From NCBI RefSeq assembly GCF_023515955.1, contig NZ_CP097322.1, positions 6,372,501 through 6,436,500 of the forward strand: a stretch of DNA of 64,000 nt. The letters are read 5' to 3'. The translations under genes were made by a program, and so were the position numbers. A model generated the notes under the pieces. The model did no database searches. It was given only the letters and a program-made list of their open reading frames with translations, and was not told the origin of the DNA. This stretch comes from Streptomyces sp. RerS4 (GTDB taxonomy: Bacteria > Actinomycetota > Actinomycetes > Streptomycetales > Streptomycetaceae). Shown here in pieces: positions 53,436-60,910 of the stretch (the stretch's first letter is position 1; the number at the start of each line of letters is the position of its first letter).

Positions 53436-54947
53436 TTGTCCTCTTCTGCTTCCGCGGTGTCTCCCGCCGCGCGGCTGCGCGGTCTGCGGCCCGACTGGCT
53501 GTCCGATCCGAAGGTGTGGCGTACCGAGGTGCTGGGCGGCCTGGTGGTCGCGCTGGCGCTGATCCCGGAGGCGATCTCGTTCTCGATCATCGCCGGGGTG
53601 GATCCGGCGATCGGTCTGTTCGCCTCGTTCACCATGGCGGTGGTGATCTCCGTCGTGGGCGGTCGGCGGGCGATGATCTCGGCGGCGACCGGCGCCGTCG
53701 CGCTCGTGATCGCGCCGCTGAACCGTGAGCACGGTCTGGGTTACCTGGTCGCGGCCGTCATCCTGGCCGGCGTGTTCCAGATCGCGCTCGGCGCGCTGGG
53801 GGTGGCCAAGCTGATGCGGTTCATCCCGCGCTCGGTGATGATCGGCTTCGTCAACTCGCTCGCCATCCTGATGTTCATGGCTCAGGTCCCGGAGATGCGG
53901 GACGTGCCGTGGGCCGTGTACCCGCTGATCGCGGCTGGGCTGGCGCTGATGGTGTTCTTCCCGAAGGTGACCACCGCGATTCCGGCCCCGCTGGTGTCGA
54001 TCGTGATTCTGACCGTGATCACCGTCGCGGCCGGGATCGCGGTGCCGACCGTCCGCGACAAGGGCGCCCTGCCGTCCTCGCTGCCCGTTCCGGGCCTTCC
54101 GGACGTGCCGTTCACGTTGGAGACCCTGACGACGATCGCCCCGTACGCGTTCGCGATGGCGCTGGTCGGCCTGATGGAGTCGCTGATGACGGCGAAGCTG
54201 GTCGACGACATCACGGATACCCACTCCGACAAAACCCGCGAGTCCATCGGCCAGGGCGTCGCGAACATCGTCACCGGTTTCTTCGGCGGCATGGGCGGCT
54301 GCGCGATGATCGGCCAGACGATGATCAATGTGAAGGTCTCCGGTGCCCGCACCCGCCTGTCGACCTTCCTGGCCGGCGTGTTCCTCATGGTGCTGTGCAT
54401 CGTCTTCGGCCCGGTCGTCTCCGACATTCCCATGGCCGCCCTTGTCGCCGTCATGGTCATGGTCTGCTTCGCGACCTTCGACTGGCATTCCATCGCGCCG
54501 AAGACGCTTCGGCGGCTGCCGGCCGGGGAGATCGCCGTCATGGTGGTCACCGTCGCCTGCGTCGTCGCGACCCACAACCTCGCCATCGGCGTCGTCGTCG
54601 GCTCCGTCACCGCGATGGTCATCTTCGCCAAGCGCGTCGCCCACCTCGCCGAGGTCACCTCGGTCACCGACCCCGATGGCACCACCGTGCTCTACCGGGT
54701 GACAGGCGAGCTGTTCTTCGCCTCCTCCAACGACCTCGTGGGCCGGTTCGACTACGCCACCGACCCCGACAAGGTCGTCATCGACCTGTCCGCCGCCCAC
54801 ATCTGGGACGCCTCCTCCGTCGCCACCCTCGACGCCATCGAGAACAAGTACGCCCAGCGCGGCAAGACGGTCGAGATCATCGGCCTCAACGATCCGAGCG
54901 CCCTCATCCACAAGACCCTCAGCGGCGAGCTCAGCGGCAGTCACTAA
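53436..54947 (+). CDS. SulP family anion transporter with STAS domain
   Basis: This 503-aa protein has about 10-12 membrane helices of the SulP type (LGGLVVALALIPEAISFSIIAGVDPAIGLFASF, FNPxS-like FFGGMGGCAMIGQTMINV) and a C-terminal STAS domain (VIDLSAAHIWDASSVATLDAIENKY). It may carry sulfate, bicarbonate or another anion. The start is uncertain: TTG 53436 or the in-frame GTG 53457; neither has a strong ribosome site. A MerR gene is divergent, and a 400-bp leader lies between. Confidence 0.88.
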   Translation: MSSSASAVSPAARLRGLRPDWLSDPKVWRTEVLGGLVVALALIPEAISFSIIAGVDPAIGLFASFTMAVVISVVGGRRAMISAATGAVALVIAPLNREHGLGYLVAAVILAGVFQIALGALGVAKLMRFIPRSVMIGFVNSLAILMFMAQVPEMRDVPWAVYPLIAAGLALMVFFPKVTTAIPAPLVSIVILTVITVAAGIAVPTVRDKGALPSSLPVPGLPDVPFTLETLTTIAPYAFAMALVGLMESLMTAKLVDDITDTHSDKTRESIGQGVANIVTGFFGGMGGCAMIGQTMINVKVSGARTRLSTFLAGVFLMVLCIVFGPVVSDIPMAALVAVMVMVCFATFDWHSIAPKTLRRLPAGEIAVMVVTVACVVATHNLAIGVVVGSVTAMVIFAKRVAHLAEVTSVTDPDGTTVLYRVTGELFFASSNDLVGRFDYATDPDKVVIDLSAAHIWDASSVATLDAIENKYAQRGKTVEIIGLNDPSALIHKTLSGELSGSH

Positions 54948-54958
54948 AGGTCGGCAAA

Positions 54959-55000
54959 CGGTCAGCATGAGTCCCTGAAAGACCCGGGGACAGCTGACCG
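54959..55000 (+). terminator. Terminator of the SulP gene
   Basis: CGGTCAGC (54959-54966) with GCTGACCG (54993-55000), and inside it GTCCC (54971-54975) with GGGAC (54987-54991), make a two-part stem 12 bp after the SulP stop. It separates SulP from panD. Confidence 0.65.
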
Positions 55001-55032
55001 GACATGCGAAGCGTTGTAGTCTGCGGAGACCG

Positions 55033-55054
55033 CCCTTGACCTGCAATGAGCAGG
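55033..55054. repeat. Right copy of the CCCTTGACCTGCAA repeat with short hairpin
   Basis: CCCTTGACCTGCAA (55033-55046) matches the left copy exactly; CCTGC (55040-55044) pairs with GCAGG (55050-55054). It lies just before panD, so a promoter role (TTGACC as a -35 box) is an alternative, though I see no matching -10 box. Confidence 0.5.
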
Positions 55055-55083
55055 CAGGGAGCAGACATATCGGGAGTTACTCC

Positions 55084-55503
55084 ATGCTTCGCACCATGTT
55101 CAAGTCCAAGATCCACCGCGCCACCGTGACGCAGGCCGATCTGCATTACGTCGGGTCCGTCACCGTGGATGCCGATCTGCTCGACGCCGCCGATCTGTTG
55201 CCCGGGGAGCTCGTCCACATCGTGGACATCACCAACGGGGCCCGGCTGGAGACGTACGTCATCGAGGGGGAGCGCGGGTCCGGGGTCATCGGGATCAACG
55301 GGGCCGCCGCGCATCTCGTGCACCCCGGGGACCTGGTCATCCTCATCAGCTACGCGCAGGTCGAGGACGCCGAGGCGCGGGCGTTGAGGCCGCGCGTCGT
55401 GCACGTGGACGCCGACAATAAGATCATCGAGCTGGGTGCGGATCCGTCCGCGCCCGTTCCGGGGACGGATCAGGAGCGCAGCCCCCACGCGGTGGCTGTC
55501 TGA
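55084..55503 (+). CDS. panD: Aspartate 1-decarboxylase proenzyme
   Basis: This 139-aa protein makes beta-alanine for pantothenate and CoA. The self-cleavage site is G24-S25 in LHYVGSVTVD, which yields the pyruvoyl group; ANGA-like GINGAAAHLVHPGDLVIL is conserved, and K9 in FKSKIHRATVTQ is the usual active-site lysine. ATG 55084 follows GGGAG; an ATG at 55096 is also possible. It precedes a GNAT gene by 12 bp and is probably co-transcribed with it. Confidence 0.94.
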   Translation: MLRTMFKSKIHRATVTQADLHYVGSVTVDADLLDAADLLPGELVHIVDITNGARLETYVIEGERGSGVIGINGAAAHLVHPGDLVILISYAQVEDAEARALRPRVVHVDADNKIIELGADPSAPVPGTDQERSPHAVAV

Positions 55504-55515
55504 GGGGAGTCGAGC

Positions 55516-55857
55516 ATGGCGGTCGAACTGCGGGACGAACGGAAGGCCGGGCGGCTGCTCGCCGTCGAGGGCGGGGAACCGGTCGGCTCCATCGCCTACT
55601 TCGTCCTCGCGGCCGAGCCCCACGCCCTCGTCGCCGTCCACACGGTGGTCGAGCCGGGGAACGAGGGGCGCGGCATCGCCGGGGACCTGGTCAAGGGGTT
55701 CTACGGGATCGCCGCCGCCGAGGGCGTCCCGGTCGTACCGCTGTGCCCCTACGCCGCCGCCTGGGCCGCCAAGCACCCCGACCAGGCGCCTGTGGCCCCG
55801 CTCGACCTGGTCGAGGCGGCGAAGGCGGAGCTGGACGCCGACCCCTCCCGGTGGTGA
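55516..55857 (+). CDS. GNAT family N-acetyltransferase, YidJ-like
   Basis: This 113-aa protein has the short GNAT form of the YidJ/PF14542 type: VGSIAYFVLAAEPHALVAVHTVVEPGNEGRGIAGDLV contains the acetyl-CoA pyrophosphate loop (NEGRGIAG), and VVPLCPYAAAW is the typical end. The ATG follows GGGGAG. Its stop overlaps the next gene (GTGA), so the two are translationally coupled. The substrate is unknown. Confidence 0.88.
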   Translation: MAVELRDERKAGRLLAVEGGEPVGSIAYFVLAAEPHALVAVHTVVEPGNEGRGIAGDLVKGFYGIAAAEGVPVVPLCPYAAAWAAKHPDQAPVAPLDLVEAAKAELDADPSRW

Positions 55858-56543
55858 CGGGAGCCCCGGCCGGGCTCACCCTGCTGCACACCTCGCCTGT
55901 GCACGTCCCGGTCTTCGAGGCCCTGCGCGACCGGGACCACCCCGGCGCGGTCCTGCGCCACCTCGTCGCCCCCGAGCTGCTGGAGCGGGCCCGGACGCGC
56001 GGCCCGGAGTCCGTCGCCGACGACCTGCTCGGGCTGCTGGCGGACACCGGCGGTCCGGTGCTGGTCACCTGCTCCACCCTCGGGTCGGTCGCCGAGTCCC
56101 TGGCGCCGGCCGTGGGGTCGCCGGTGCTGCGCGTGGACCGGCCGATGGCGGCCGAAGCCGTCCGCGCCGGCCCGCGGATCGTCGTACTCGCCACGGTGGA
56201 ATCGACGCTCGCCCCGACCGGGGAACTGCTCGCCGAGGAGGCCGCCGGGAGACCCGTGGCGGTCCGGGCGCGGGTGGTGCCCGGCGCCTGGGAGCTCTTC
56301 GAGGCCGGCGACACCGCCGGCTACCTCGCAGCCGTGGCGCGAGCGGCCGACGCCGTCACCGAAGCGGACGTCGTGGTCCTGGCCCAGGCCTCCATGGCGG
56401 ATGCCGCGGCCCTCGTACGCACCCCGCTGCCCGTGCTGTCCAGCCCGCGCCTCGGCCTGGACGCCGCCCTGCGCCTACACCTACGCCCGGCCCGCGCGGG
56501 TGCGCACGCCGGGCGTAGGGGGTCGGATCGGGGGAAGGTGTGA
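55854..56543 (+). CDS. Asp/Glu racemase-like protein
   Basis: This 229-aa protein has the fold pattern of the Asp/Glu/hydantoin racemase superfamily: LLHTSPVHVPVFEALRDRDH at the start, LVTCSTLGSVAE with a candidate catalytic cysteine, and VVVLAQASMAD near the end, where a second cysteine is usual but replaced here. Similar Streptomyces proteins have been labelled arylsulfatase without support. GTG 55854 overlaps the GNAT stop. The missing second cysteine leaves racemase activity doubtful. Confidence 0.75.
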   Translation: MTGAPAGLTLLHTSPVHVPVFEALRDRDHPGAVLRHLVAPELLERARTRGPESVADDLLGLLADTGGPVLVTCSTLGSVAESLAPAVGSPVLRVDRPMAAEAVRAGPRIVVLATVESTLAPTGELLAEEAAGRPVAVRARVVPGAWELFEAGDTAGYLAAVARAADAVTEADVVVLAQASMADAAALVRTPLPVLSSPRLGLDAALRLHLRPARAGAHAGRRGSDRGKV

Positions 56544-56546
56544 CCT

Positions 56547-56735
56547 ATGGTGCGAAACGTAGAGCAGACGCAGCCCCCGGTCCCGGAGCCCGATCCGAAG
56601 CCGTTCCCGCCGCTGCCCGACCCGGAACCGATCCCGCGCCCGGTGCCGCCGGTGCCCGGACCGGTCCCGGAGCCCGATCCGGTGCCCGCGCCGCCCGGAC
56701 CGGCGCCGATCCCGCAGCCGGGGCCGCTGAGCTGA
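56547..56735 (+). CDS. Proline-rich small protein
   Basis: This 62-aa frame starts at ATG 56547 with GGAAGG nine bases upstream and three bases after the previous gene. From residue 10 it is almost all P-x-P repeats with Asp, Glu, Val and Ile (PEPDPKPFPPLPDPEPIPRP). About half the residues are proline. Such a chain would be extended and might need EF-P to translate. It could be real or a product of a GC-rich repeat. No family is recognised. Confidence 0.45.
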   Translation: MVRNVEQTQPPVPEPDPKPFPPLPDPEPIPRPVPPVPGPVPEPDPVPAPPGPAPIPQPGPLS

Positions 56736-56748
56736 GCGCCCGCGCGCG

Positions 56749-58194
56749 TCAGTCCGTACGGACCTCGGAGCGGTCGCCGCTCCAGAGGGTGTGGAACGAG
56801 CCCTCGCGGTCGGTGCGCCGGTAGGTGTGCGCTCCGAAGAAGTCGCGCTGGCCCTGGGTGAGGGCGGCGGGCAGGCGCTCCGCGCGCAGTGCGTCGTAGT
56901 AGGCCAGTGAGGCCGCGAACGCCGGCACCGGGATGCCCTGGCGGACCGCGGCGACCAGCACCTCGCGCCAGTCGTCCTGGGCGGCGCCGGTCTCGGCCGC
57001 GAAGTGCGCGTCCGCGAGCAGGCTCGGCAGGTCGGGCCGGGCGTCGTAGGCGGCGCGGATCCGGTCGAGGAAGGCCGCCCGGATGATGCAGCCGCCACGC
57101 CACAGCGAGGCCACCGCGCCCAGGTCCACGCCCCAGCCGTACTCGGCGCTGCCGGCCTGGATCTGGTGGAAGCCCTGCGTGTACGAGACGATCTTCGAGG
57201 CGTACAGGGCCTGCTCGACCTGCGCGGCGAAGGCGTCCGCGGCCTCCCCGGACAGCGGCGCCGCCGTCGGTCCCGCCAGCTCGCGCGCGGCGGAGCGCAG
57301 GTCGCCGTGGCCGGAGACGGCGCGTGCGAAGACGGCCTCGGCGATCCCCGAGACGGGCACGCCCAGGTCCAGGGCGATCTGCACGGTCCAGCGGCCGGTG
57401 CCCTTCTGCTCGGCCGCGTCCGCCACGACGTCCACGAACGGACGACCGGTGGCGGCGTCCGTGTGCGCGAGGACCTCGGCGGTGATCTCGATCAGGTACG
57501 AGTCGAGGCGGCCCCGGTTCCAGGCGCGGAAGGTCTCGGCGATCTTCGCGGGGGAGTAGCCGGCGACCTCGCGCAGCAGGTGGTAGGCCTCGGCGATGAG
57601 CTGCATGTCGGCGTACTCGATGCCGTTGTGCACCATCTTGACGAAGTGACCGGCGCCGTCCGGGCCCACGTGCGACACGCACGGCGTGCCGTCGGCGGCC
57701 TTGGCGGCGATCTTCTCCAGCAGCGGACCCAGGGACGCGTACGACTCCGCCGGACCGCCGGGCATGATGCTGGGGCCGAGCAGCGCGCCCTCCTCGCCGC
57801 CCGAGATGCCCGCGCCCACGAAGTGGATGCCCTGCTCGCGCAGCTCGCGCTCGCGGCGGCGGGTGTCCTCGAAGTGGGCGTTGCCGCCGTCGATGATGAC
57901 GTCGCCCTCCTCCAGCAGCGGGGCGAACTCGCGGATCACGGCGTCGGTCGGCTCCCCGGCCTTGACCATGATGATCAGTCGGCGCGGGCGCTCCAGCGCG
58001 TCCACGAACTCCCTCGCGGTCTCGGCCGCGACGAAGGCACCCTCGTGGCCGAACTCCTCCACCAGGGCCTTCGTCTTCGCGGCGGTGCGGTTGTGGACGG
58101 CGACGGTGAAGCCGTTGCGGGCGAAGTTCCGGGCCAGGTTGCTGCCCATCACCGCGAGTCCGGTGACACCGATCTGGGCGGTGCTGCTGCTCAT
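56749..58194 (-). CDS. gndA: 6-phosphogluconate dehydrogenase, decarboxylating (NADP-dependent type)
   Basis: This 481-aa enzyme converts 6-phosphogluconate to ribulose 5-phosphate in the oxidative pentose phosphate pathway. It has the Rossmann motif GVTGLAVMGSNLARN with an NRTAAKTK loop suited to NADP, IIDGGNAHFEDT, the catalytic GISGGEEGA and GAGHFVKMVHNGIEY, and the long C-terminal domain of the canonical form. The start is ATG 58194. It is divergent from the Rpf-like gene. Confidence 0.95.
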   Translation of the reverse strand: MSSSTAQIGVTGLAVMGSNLARNFARNGFTVAVHNRTAAKTKALVEEFGHEGAFVAAETAREFVDALERPRRLIIMVKAGEPTDAVIREFAPLLEEGDVIIDGGNAHFEDTRRRERELREQGIHFVGAGISGGEEGALLGPSIMPGGPAESYASLGPLLEKIAAKAADGTPCVSHVGPDGAGHFVKMVHNGIEYADMQLIAEAYHLLREVAGYSPAKIAETFRAWNRGRLDSYLIEITAEVLAHTDAATGRPFVDVVADAAEQKGTGRWTVQIALDLGVPVSGIAEAVFARAVSGHGDLRSAARELAGPTAAPLSGEAADAFAAQVEQALYASKIVSYTQGFHQIQAGSAEYGWGVDLGAVASLWRGGCIIRAAFLDRIRAAYDARPDLPSLLADAHFAAETGAAQDDWREVLVAAVRQGIPVPAFAASLAYYDALRAERLPAALTQGQRDFFGAHTYRRTDREGSFHTLWSGDRSEVRTD

Positions 58195-58227
58195 GCGTGC
58201 GCTCCTGCGTGCCTCGATGTGCGGGGA

Positions 58228-58248
58228 GTGTCGACGCTACATCGACAC
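58228..58248. promoter_or_regulatory. Inverted repeat between gnd and the Rpf-like gene
   Basis: GTGTCGA (58228-58234) and TCGACAC (58242-58248) form a perfect 7-bp inverted repeat with a 7-bp centre, 34 bp upstream of gnd. It is a likely operator in the gnd promoter. Confidence 0.45.
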
Positions 58249-58316
58249 GGATCACGACAGATCCGATGTTCTCGACGTGTCCTCAACTTCGCCTTGAAGG
58301 CGGCTGGTTGTCGCTC

Positions 58317-58345
58317 TTGTCGGCCATTGCGAGCAGCGTTAGGTT
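58317..58345 (+). promoter_or_regulatory. Promoter of the Rpf-like gene
   Basis: TTGTCG (58317-58322), 17 bp, TAGGTT (58340-58345) match a Streptomyces housekeeping promoter, ending 32 bp before the start codon. The leader is therefore short, which leaves no room for a c-di-AMP riboswitch downstream of it. Confidence 0.6.
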
Positions 58346-58377
58346 GTGCGGTTCCTGATGTCTTCAAGGGGGCTCCC

Positions 58378-59745
58378 ATGGGTGTACGGGGCCGGCACCG
58401 CCGGTACCAGCCGAGCAGCATCAACCGGGCCTCGCTCGCCGTCACCGCCGGCGGCGCCGGCATGGCCCTCCCCTTCATGGGAGCCGGCGTCGCGCATGCC
58501 GCGTCCGTCGACACCTGGAACGACGTCGCCGCCTGCGAGGCGACCGGGAACTGGCACGTCAACACGGGCAACGGCTACTACGGCGGCCTCCAGTTCAGCC
58601 AGAGCACGTGGAAGGCCTTCGGTGGCACGGCCTACGCCCCGCGCGCCGACCTGGCCACCAAGGACCAGCAGATCGCGGTCGCGGAGAAGGTCCTCAAGGG
58701 GCAGGGGCCGAAGGCGTGGCCCGCCTGCGGGCCGCAGGCGGGGCTCAGCCGCAGCGGGCCGGCGCCGGCGGTGGACGCGAAGCCGTCGGCGAAGCCATCG
58801 GCGCAGGCCACGGGGCCCTCCGCGACGTCGAAGCCTCCCGTCGGGACGGCGCAGGCGCCCATGGACGCGCAGCTGCCGACCAAGGCCACCACCCCGGTTC
58901 CCGTCACCGCGCCCCGCCCGACCGGCACCTCCGTGCTGCCGAACCCGTACGTCGTCGCCCCCGGCGACTCCCTGTCGGCGATCGCCACCGACCAGCGCGT
59001 CGAGGGCGGCTGGCAGGCCCTCTACGAGACCAACCGGGCCACCGTCGGGGCCAATCCCAACCTGATCTTCCCCGGCCAGCGGCTCACGTTGCGCGTCACC
59101 ACCGCACCGGTGGCCCCGCCCGCGCAGAACCCGGAGAAGCCGCCGCGCACCGCCGAGCCGGTCAAGCCGGTGGAGCCGGCCGCCCCGAAGCCGGAGCAGA
59201 CCAAGCCGGCCGCCCCGAAGCCCGAGCAGACGAAGCCCACGCCCCAGCCGAGCAAGCCCGCCGAGAAGCCGGCGGACAAGCCCAAGCCCAAGCCCGAGCA
59301 GGCCGCCAAGCCCGCCTCACCGCAACAGAAGCCGGCCTCGGGTGGGTTCAGCGCCCCCGTCGACGGCGCCATCGGCACCGCCTACCGCGTCTCCGGGTCC
59401 TCCTGGTCCAGCGGCTACCACACGGGCGTCGACTTCCCGGTGCCGACCGGCACCAGCATCAAGGCCGTCGGCTCCGGCACCGTCGAGTCGGCCGGCTGGG
59501 CCGGAGCCTACGGGTACCAGGTCGTCATCCGGCACTCCGACGGCCGCTACTCCCAGTACGCCCACCTCTCCGCGCTCGGCGTCAAGGCCGGCCAGCAGGT
59601 CTCCGGCGGCCAGCGCATCGGCCGCTCCGGCTCGACCGGCAACTCCAGCGGCCCCCACCTGCACTTCGAGATGCGCTCCGGGCCGGGCTACGGCTCCGAC
59701 ATCGACCCCCTGAAGTACCTCCGCGGCAAGGGCGTCGCCATCTGA
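58378..59745 (+). CDS. Secreted Rpf-like transglycosylase with LysM and M23 peptidase domains
   Basis: This 455-aa cell-wall enzyme has a signal peptide (ending near VAHAA at 38-42), an Rpf/lysozyme-like domain (WNDVAACEATGNWHVNTGNGYYGGLQF, E54 catalytic), a LysM domain at about 191-238, a Pro/Lys/Glu linker (KPEQTKP repeated) and a C-terminal M23 metallopeptidase (H348 and D352 in HTGVD, H427-H429 in HLHF). It should cut both glycan and peptide parts of peptidoglycan, as in spore germination or resuscitation. ATG 58378 follows AAGGGGG. Its 3' end is overlapped by the open frame of the convergent DMT gene. Confidence 0.93.
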   Translation: MGVRGRHRRYQPSSINRASLAVTAGGAGMALPFMGAGVAHAASVDTWNDVAACEATGNWHVNTGNGYYGGLQFSQSTWKAFGGTAYAPRADLATKDQQIAVAEKVLKGQGPKAWPACGPQAGLSRSGPAPAVDAKPSAKPSAQATGPSATSKPPVGTAQAPMDAQLPTKATTPVPVTAPRPTGTSVLPNPYVVAPGDSLSAIATDQRVEGGWQALYETNRATVGANPNLIFPGQRLTLRVTTAPVAPPAQNPEKPPRTAEPVKPVEPAAPKPEQTKPAAPKPEQTKPTPQPSKPAEKPADKPKPKPEQAAKPASPQQKPASGGFSAPVDGAIGTAYRVSGSSWSSGYHTGVDFPVPTGTSIKAVGSGTVESAGWAGAYGYQVVIRHSDGRYSQYAHLSALGVKAGQQVSGGQRIGRSGSTGNSSGPHLHFEMRSGPGYGSDIDPLKYLRGKGVAI

Positions 59746-60594
59746 CCCGCGCACGTGCGGCGGCACGGCCGTGAGCAGGATCAGGCCGGCCGCCGCCAGC
59801 ACGCCGCTCGCCAGTGCGGCCGGCGCGCCCGCCGTCCCGAACCGGAAGCCCTCGTCGAACAGGGAGATCCCGACCGCCGCCGCCACCACCGGGTTGGCCA
59901 CGGTCACCGTGGCCAGCGGCGCGGTCAGCCCGGCGCCCCGGTAGGCCGCCTGCGACAGCAGCAGCCCGCCGGCCGCCAGGACGGCGATCGCCGCCGCGTC
60001 CGCCGCCGGCGCCGCCAGGGCCCCCGGCGTGAAGCCCTCGGCCACCGCCTTGGTGAACACCGAGGCCATCCCGAAGGCCGTTCCGGCGGCGGCGGCCAGC
60101 AGGACGCTGCGCACCACCGGCCGGTGCGCCCGGTGCGCGGCGACCAGCAACGCCGCGACCACGGCTCCCGTCACCGTCAGCAGCAGCCACCGCTCGCCGC
60201 CGTCCAGGCCCTGACGTCCGCGCCCGTCGCCGCCGGTCAACGCCAACAGCCCGGCCAGGCCGACGGTGGCGATCAGCGCCCCGCGCCAAGCCGCCGCGCC
60301 CGCCCTGCGCCCCACGAAGACGGCCGCCATCGGCAGCGCGAACACGATGGTCAGCGCGCCCAGCGGCTGGACCAGGCTCAGCGGCCCGTAGGCCAGCGCG
60401 AGCACGTGCAGCAGGGCGCCGAGCCCGTTCAGGCCGATCGCCACCCACCAGCCGGCCCGGCGCAGCGGGGCGTAGGCGTGCTCGGGGGAGCTCGCCGCGA
60501 CGTGTTCCTGGACGATCGCGCCGCCCGCGTACGCGACGGCGGACACCAGGCAGAGCAGAACCGACAGGCTCAGGGCACTCATGAAAGCCACCAT
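59317..60594 (-). CDS. DMT family (EamA-type) transporter lacking a natural stop
   Basis: From ATG 60594 (or 60582) the frame encodes about ten membrane helices of a DMT/EamA transporter (LSVLLCLVSAVAYAGGAIVQEHVAA to GVLAAAGLILLTAVPPH), some 280 residues. It then has no stop and runs 429 bp antisense through the end of the Rpf-like gene, adding about 142 low-complexity residues. A real protein would be expected to end near 59750. Loss of the stop by an indel or substitution, or a sequencing error, is likely. The substrate is unknown. Confidence 0.7.
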   Translation of the reverse strand: MVAFMSALSLSVLLCLVSAVAYAGGAIVQEHVAASSPEHAYAPLRRAGWWVAIGLNGLGALLHVLALAYGPLSLVQPLGALTIVFALPMAAVFVGRRAGAAAWRGALIATVGLAGLLALTGGDGRGRQGLDGGERWLLLTVTGAVVAALLVAAHRAHRPVVRSVLLAAAAGTAFGMASVFTKAVAEGFTPGALAAPAADAAAIAVLAAGGLLLSQAAYRGAGLTAPLATVTVANPVVAAAVGISLFDEGFRFGTAGAPAALASGVLAAAGLILLTAVPPHVRGSDGDALAAEVLQGVDVGAVARPGAHLEVQVGAAGVAGRAGAADALAAGDLLAGLDAERGEVGVLGVAAVGVPDDDLVPVGSGPAGRLDGAGADGLDAGAGRHREVDARVVAAGPGGPGDAVGGADGAVDGGAEPTRGRLLLR

Positions 60595-60735
60595 GCCCCA
60601 CCCGGGCGGGTGATTCATCCGTCCGGAGGCTTCTTGATCGACGCGCGAGTCATCCTCGTGGCATACACCGCCCGCAGTACAGCGGACCCGGCCGACAACG
60701 CGTTTCGGCCACCTCCGCGCGCTCCTCGCGAGACC

Positions 60736-60786
60736 CGCTCGTGACACCGCTCGTGACGCGGCTCGTGACACCGCTCGTGACACGGC
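60736..60786 (+). repeat. Tandem repeat upstream of the zinc-ribbon SDR gene
   Basis: Four near-identical copies of CGCTCGTGACAC (12-13 bp) lie in the interval before the SDR gene. They are noncoding and could be slippage-prone or bind a regulator. Confidence 0.7.
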
Positions 60787-60910
60787 GCTCGCCGTGCGTG
60801 AGGCGGACGCGTACGGGTTTGTTCCGGGCGTGTCGGCTCCGTACAGTTGCCGTTTTGGGGACTTCCGCAGCAGGCGGATGCGGACGAGTGAACAGGGAAC
60901 GGCAGCGGCC

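Noticed and set aside
58195..58377. Possible c-di-AMP (ydaO-type) riboswitch upstream of the Rpf-like gene
   Set aside because: Such switches are known before rpf genes, but a promoter is seen at 58317-58345 and no conserved riboswitch motif is visible in the short leader.
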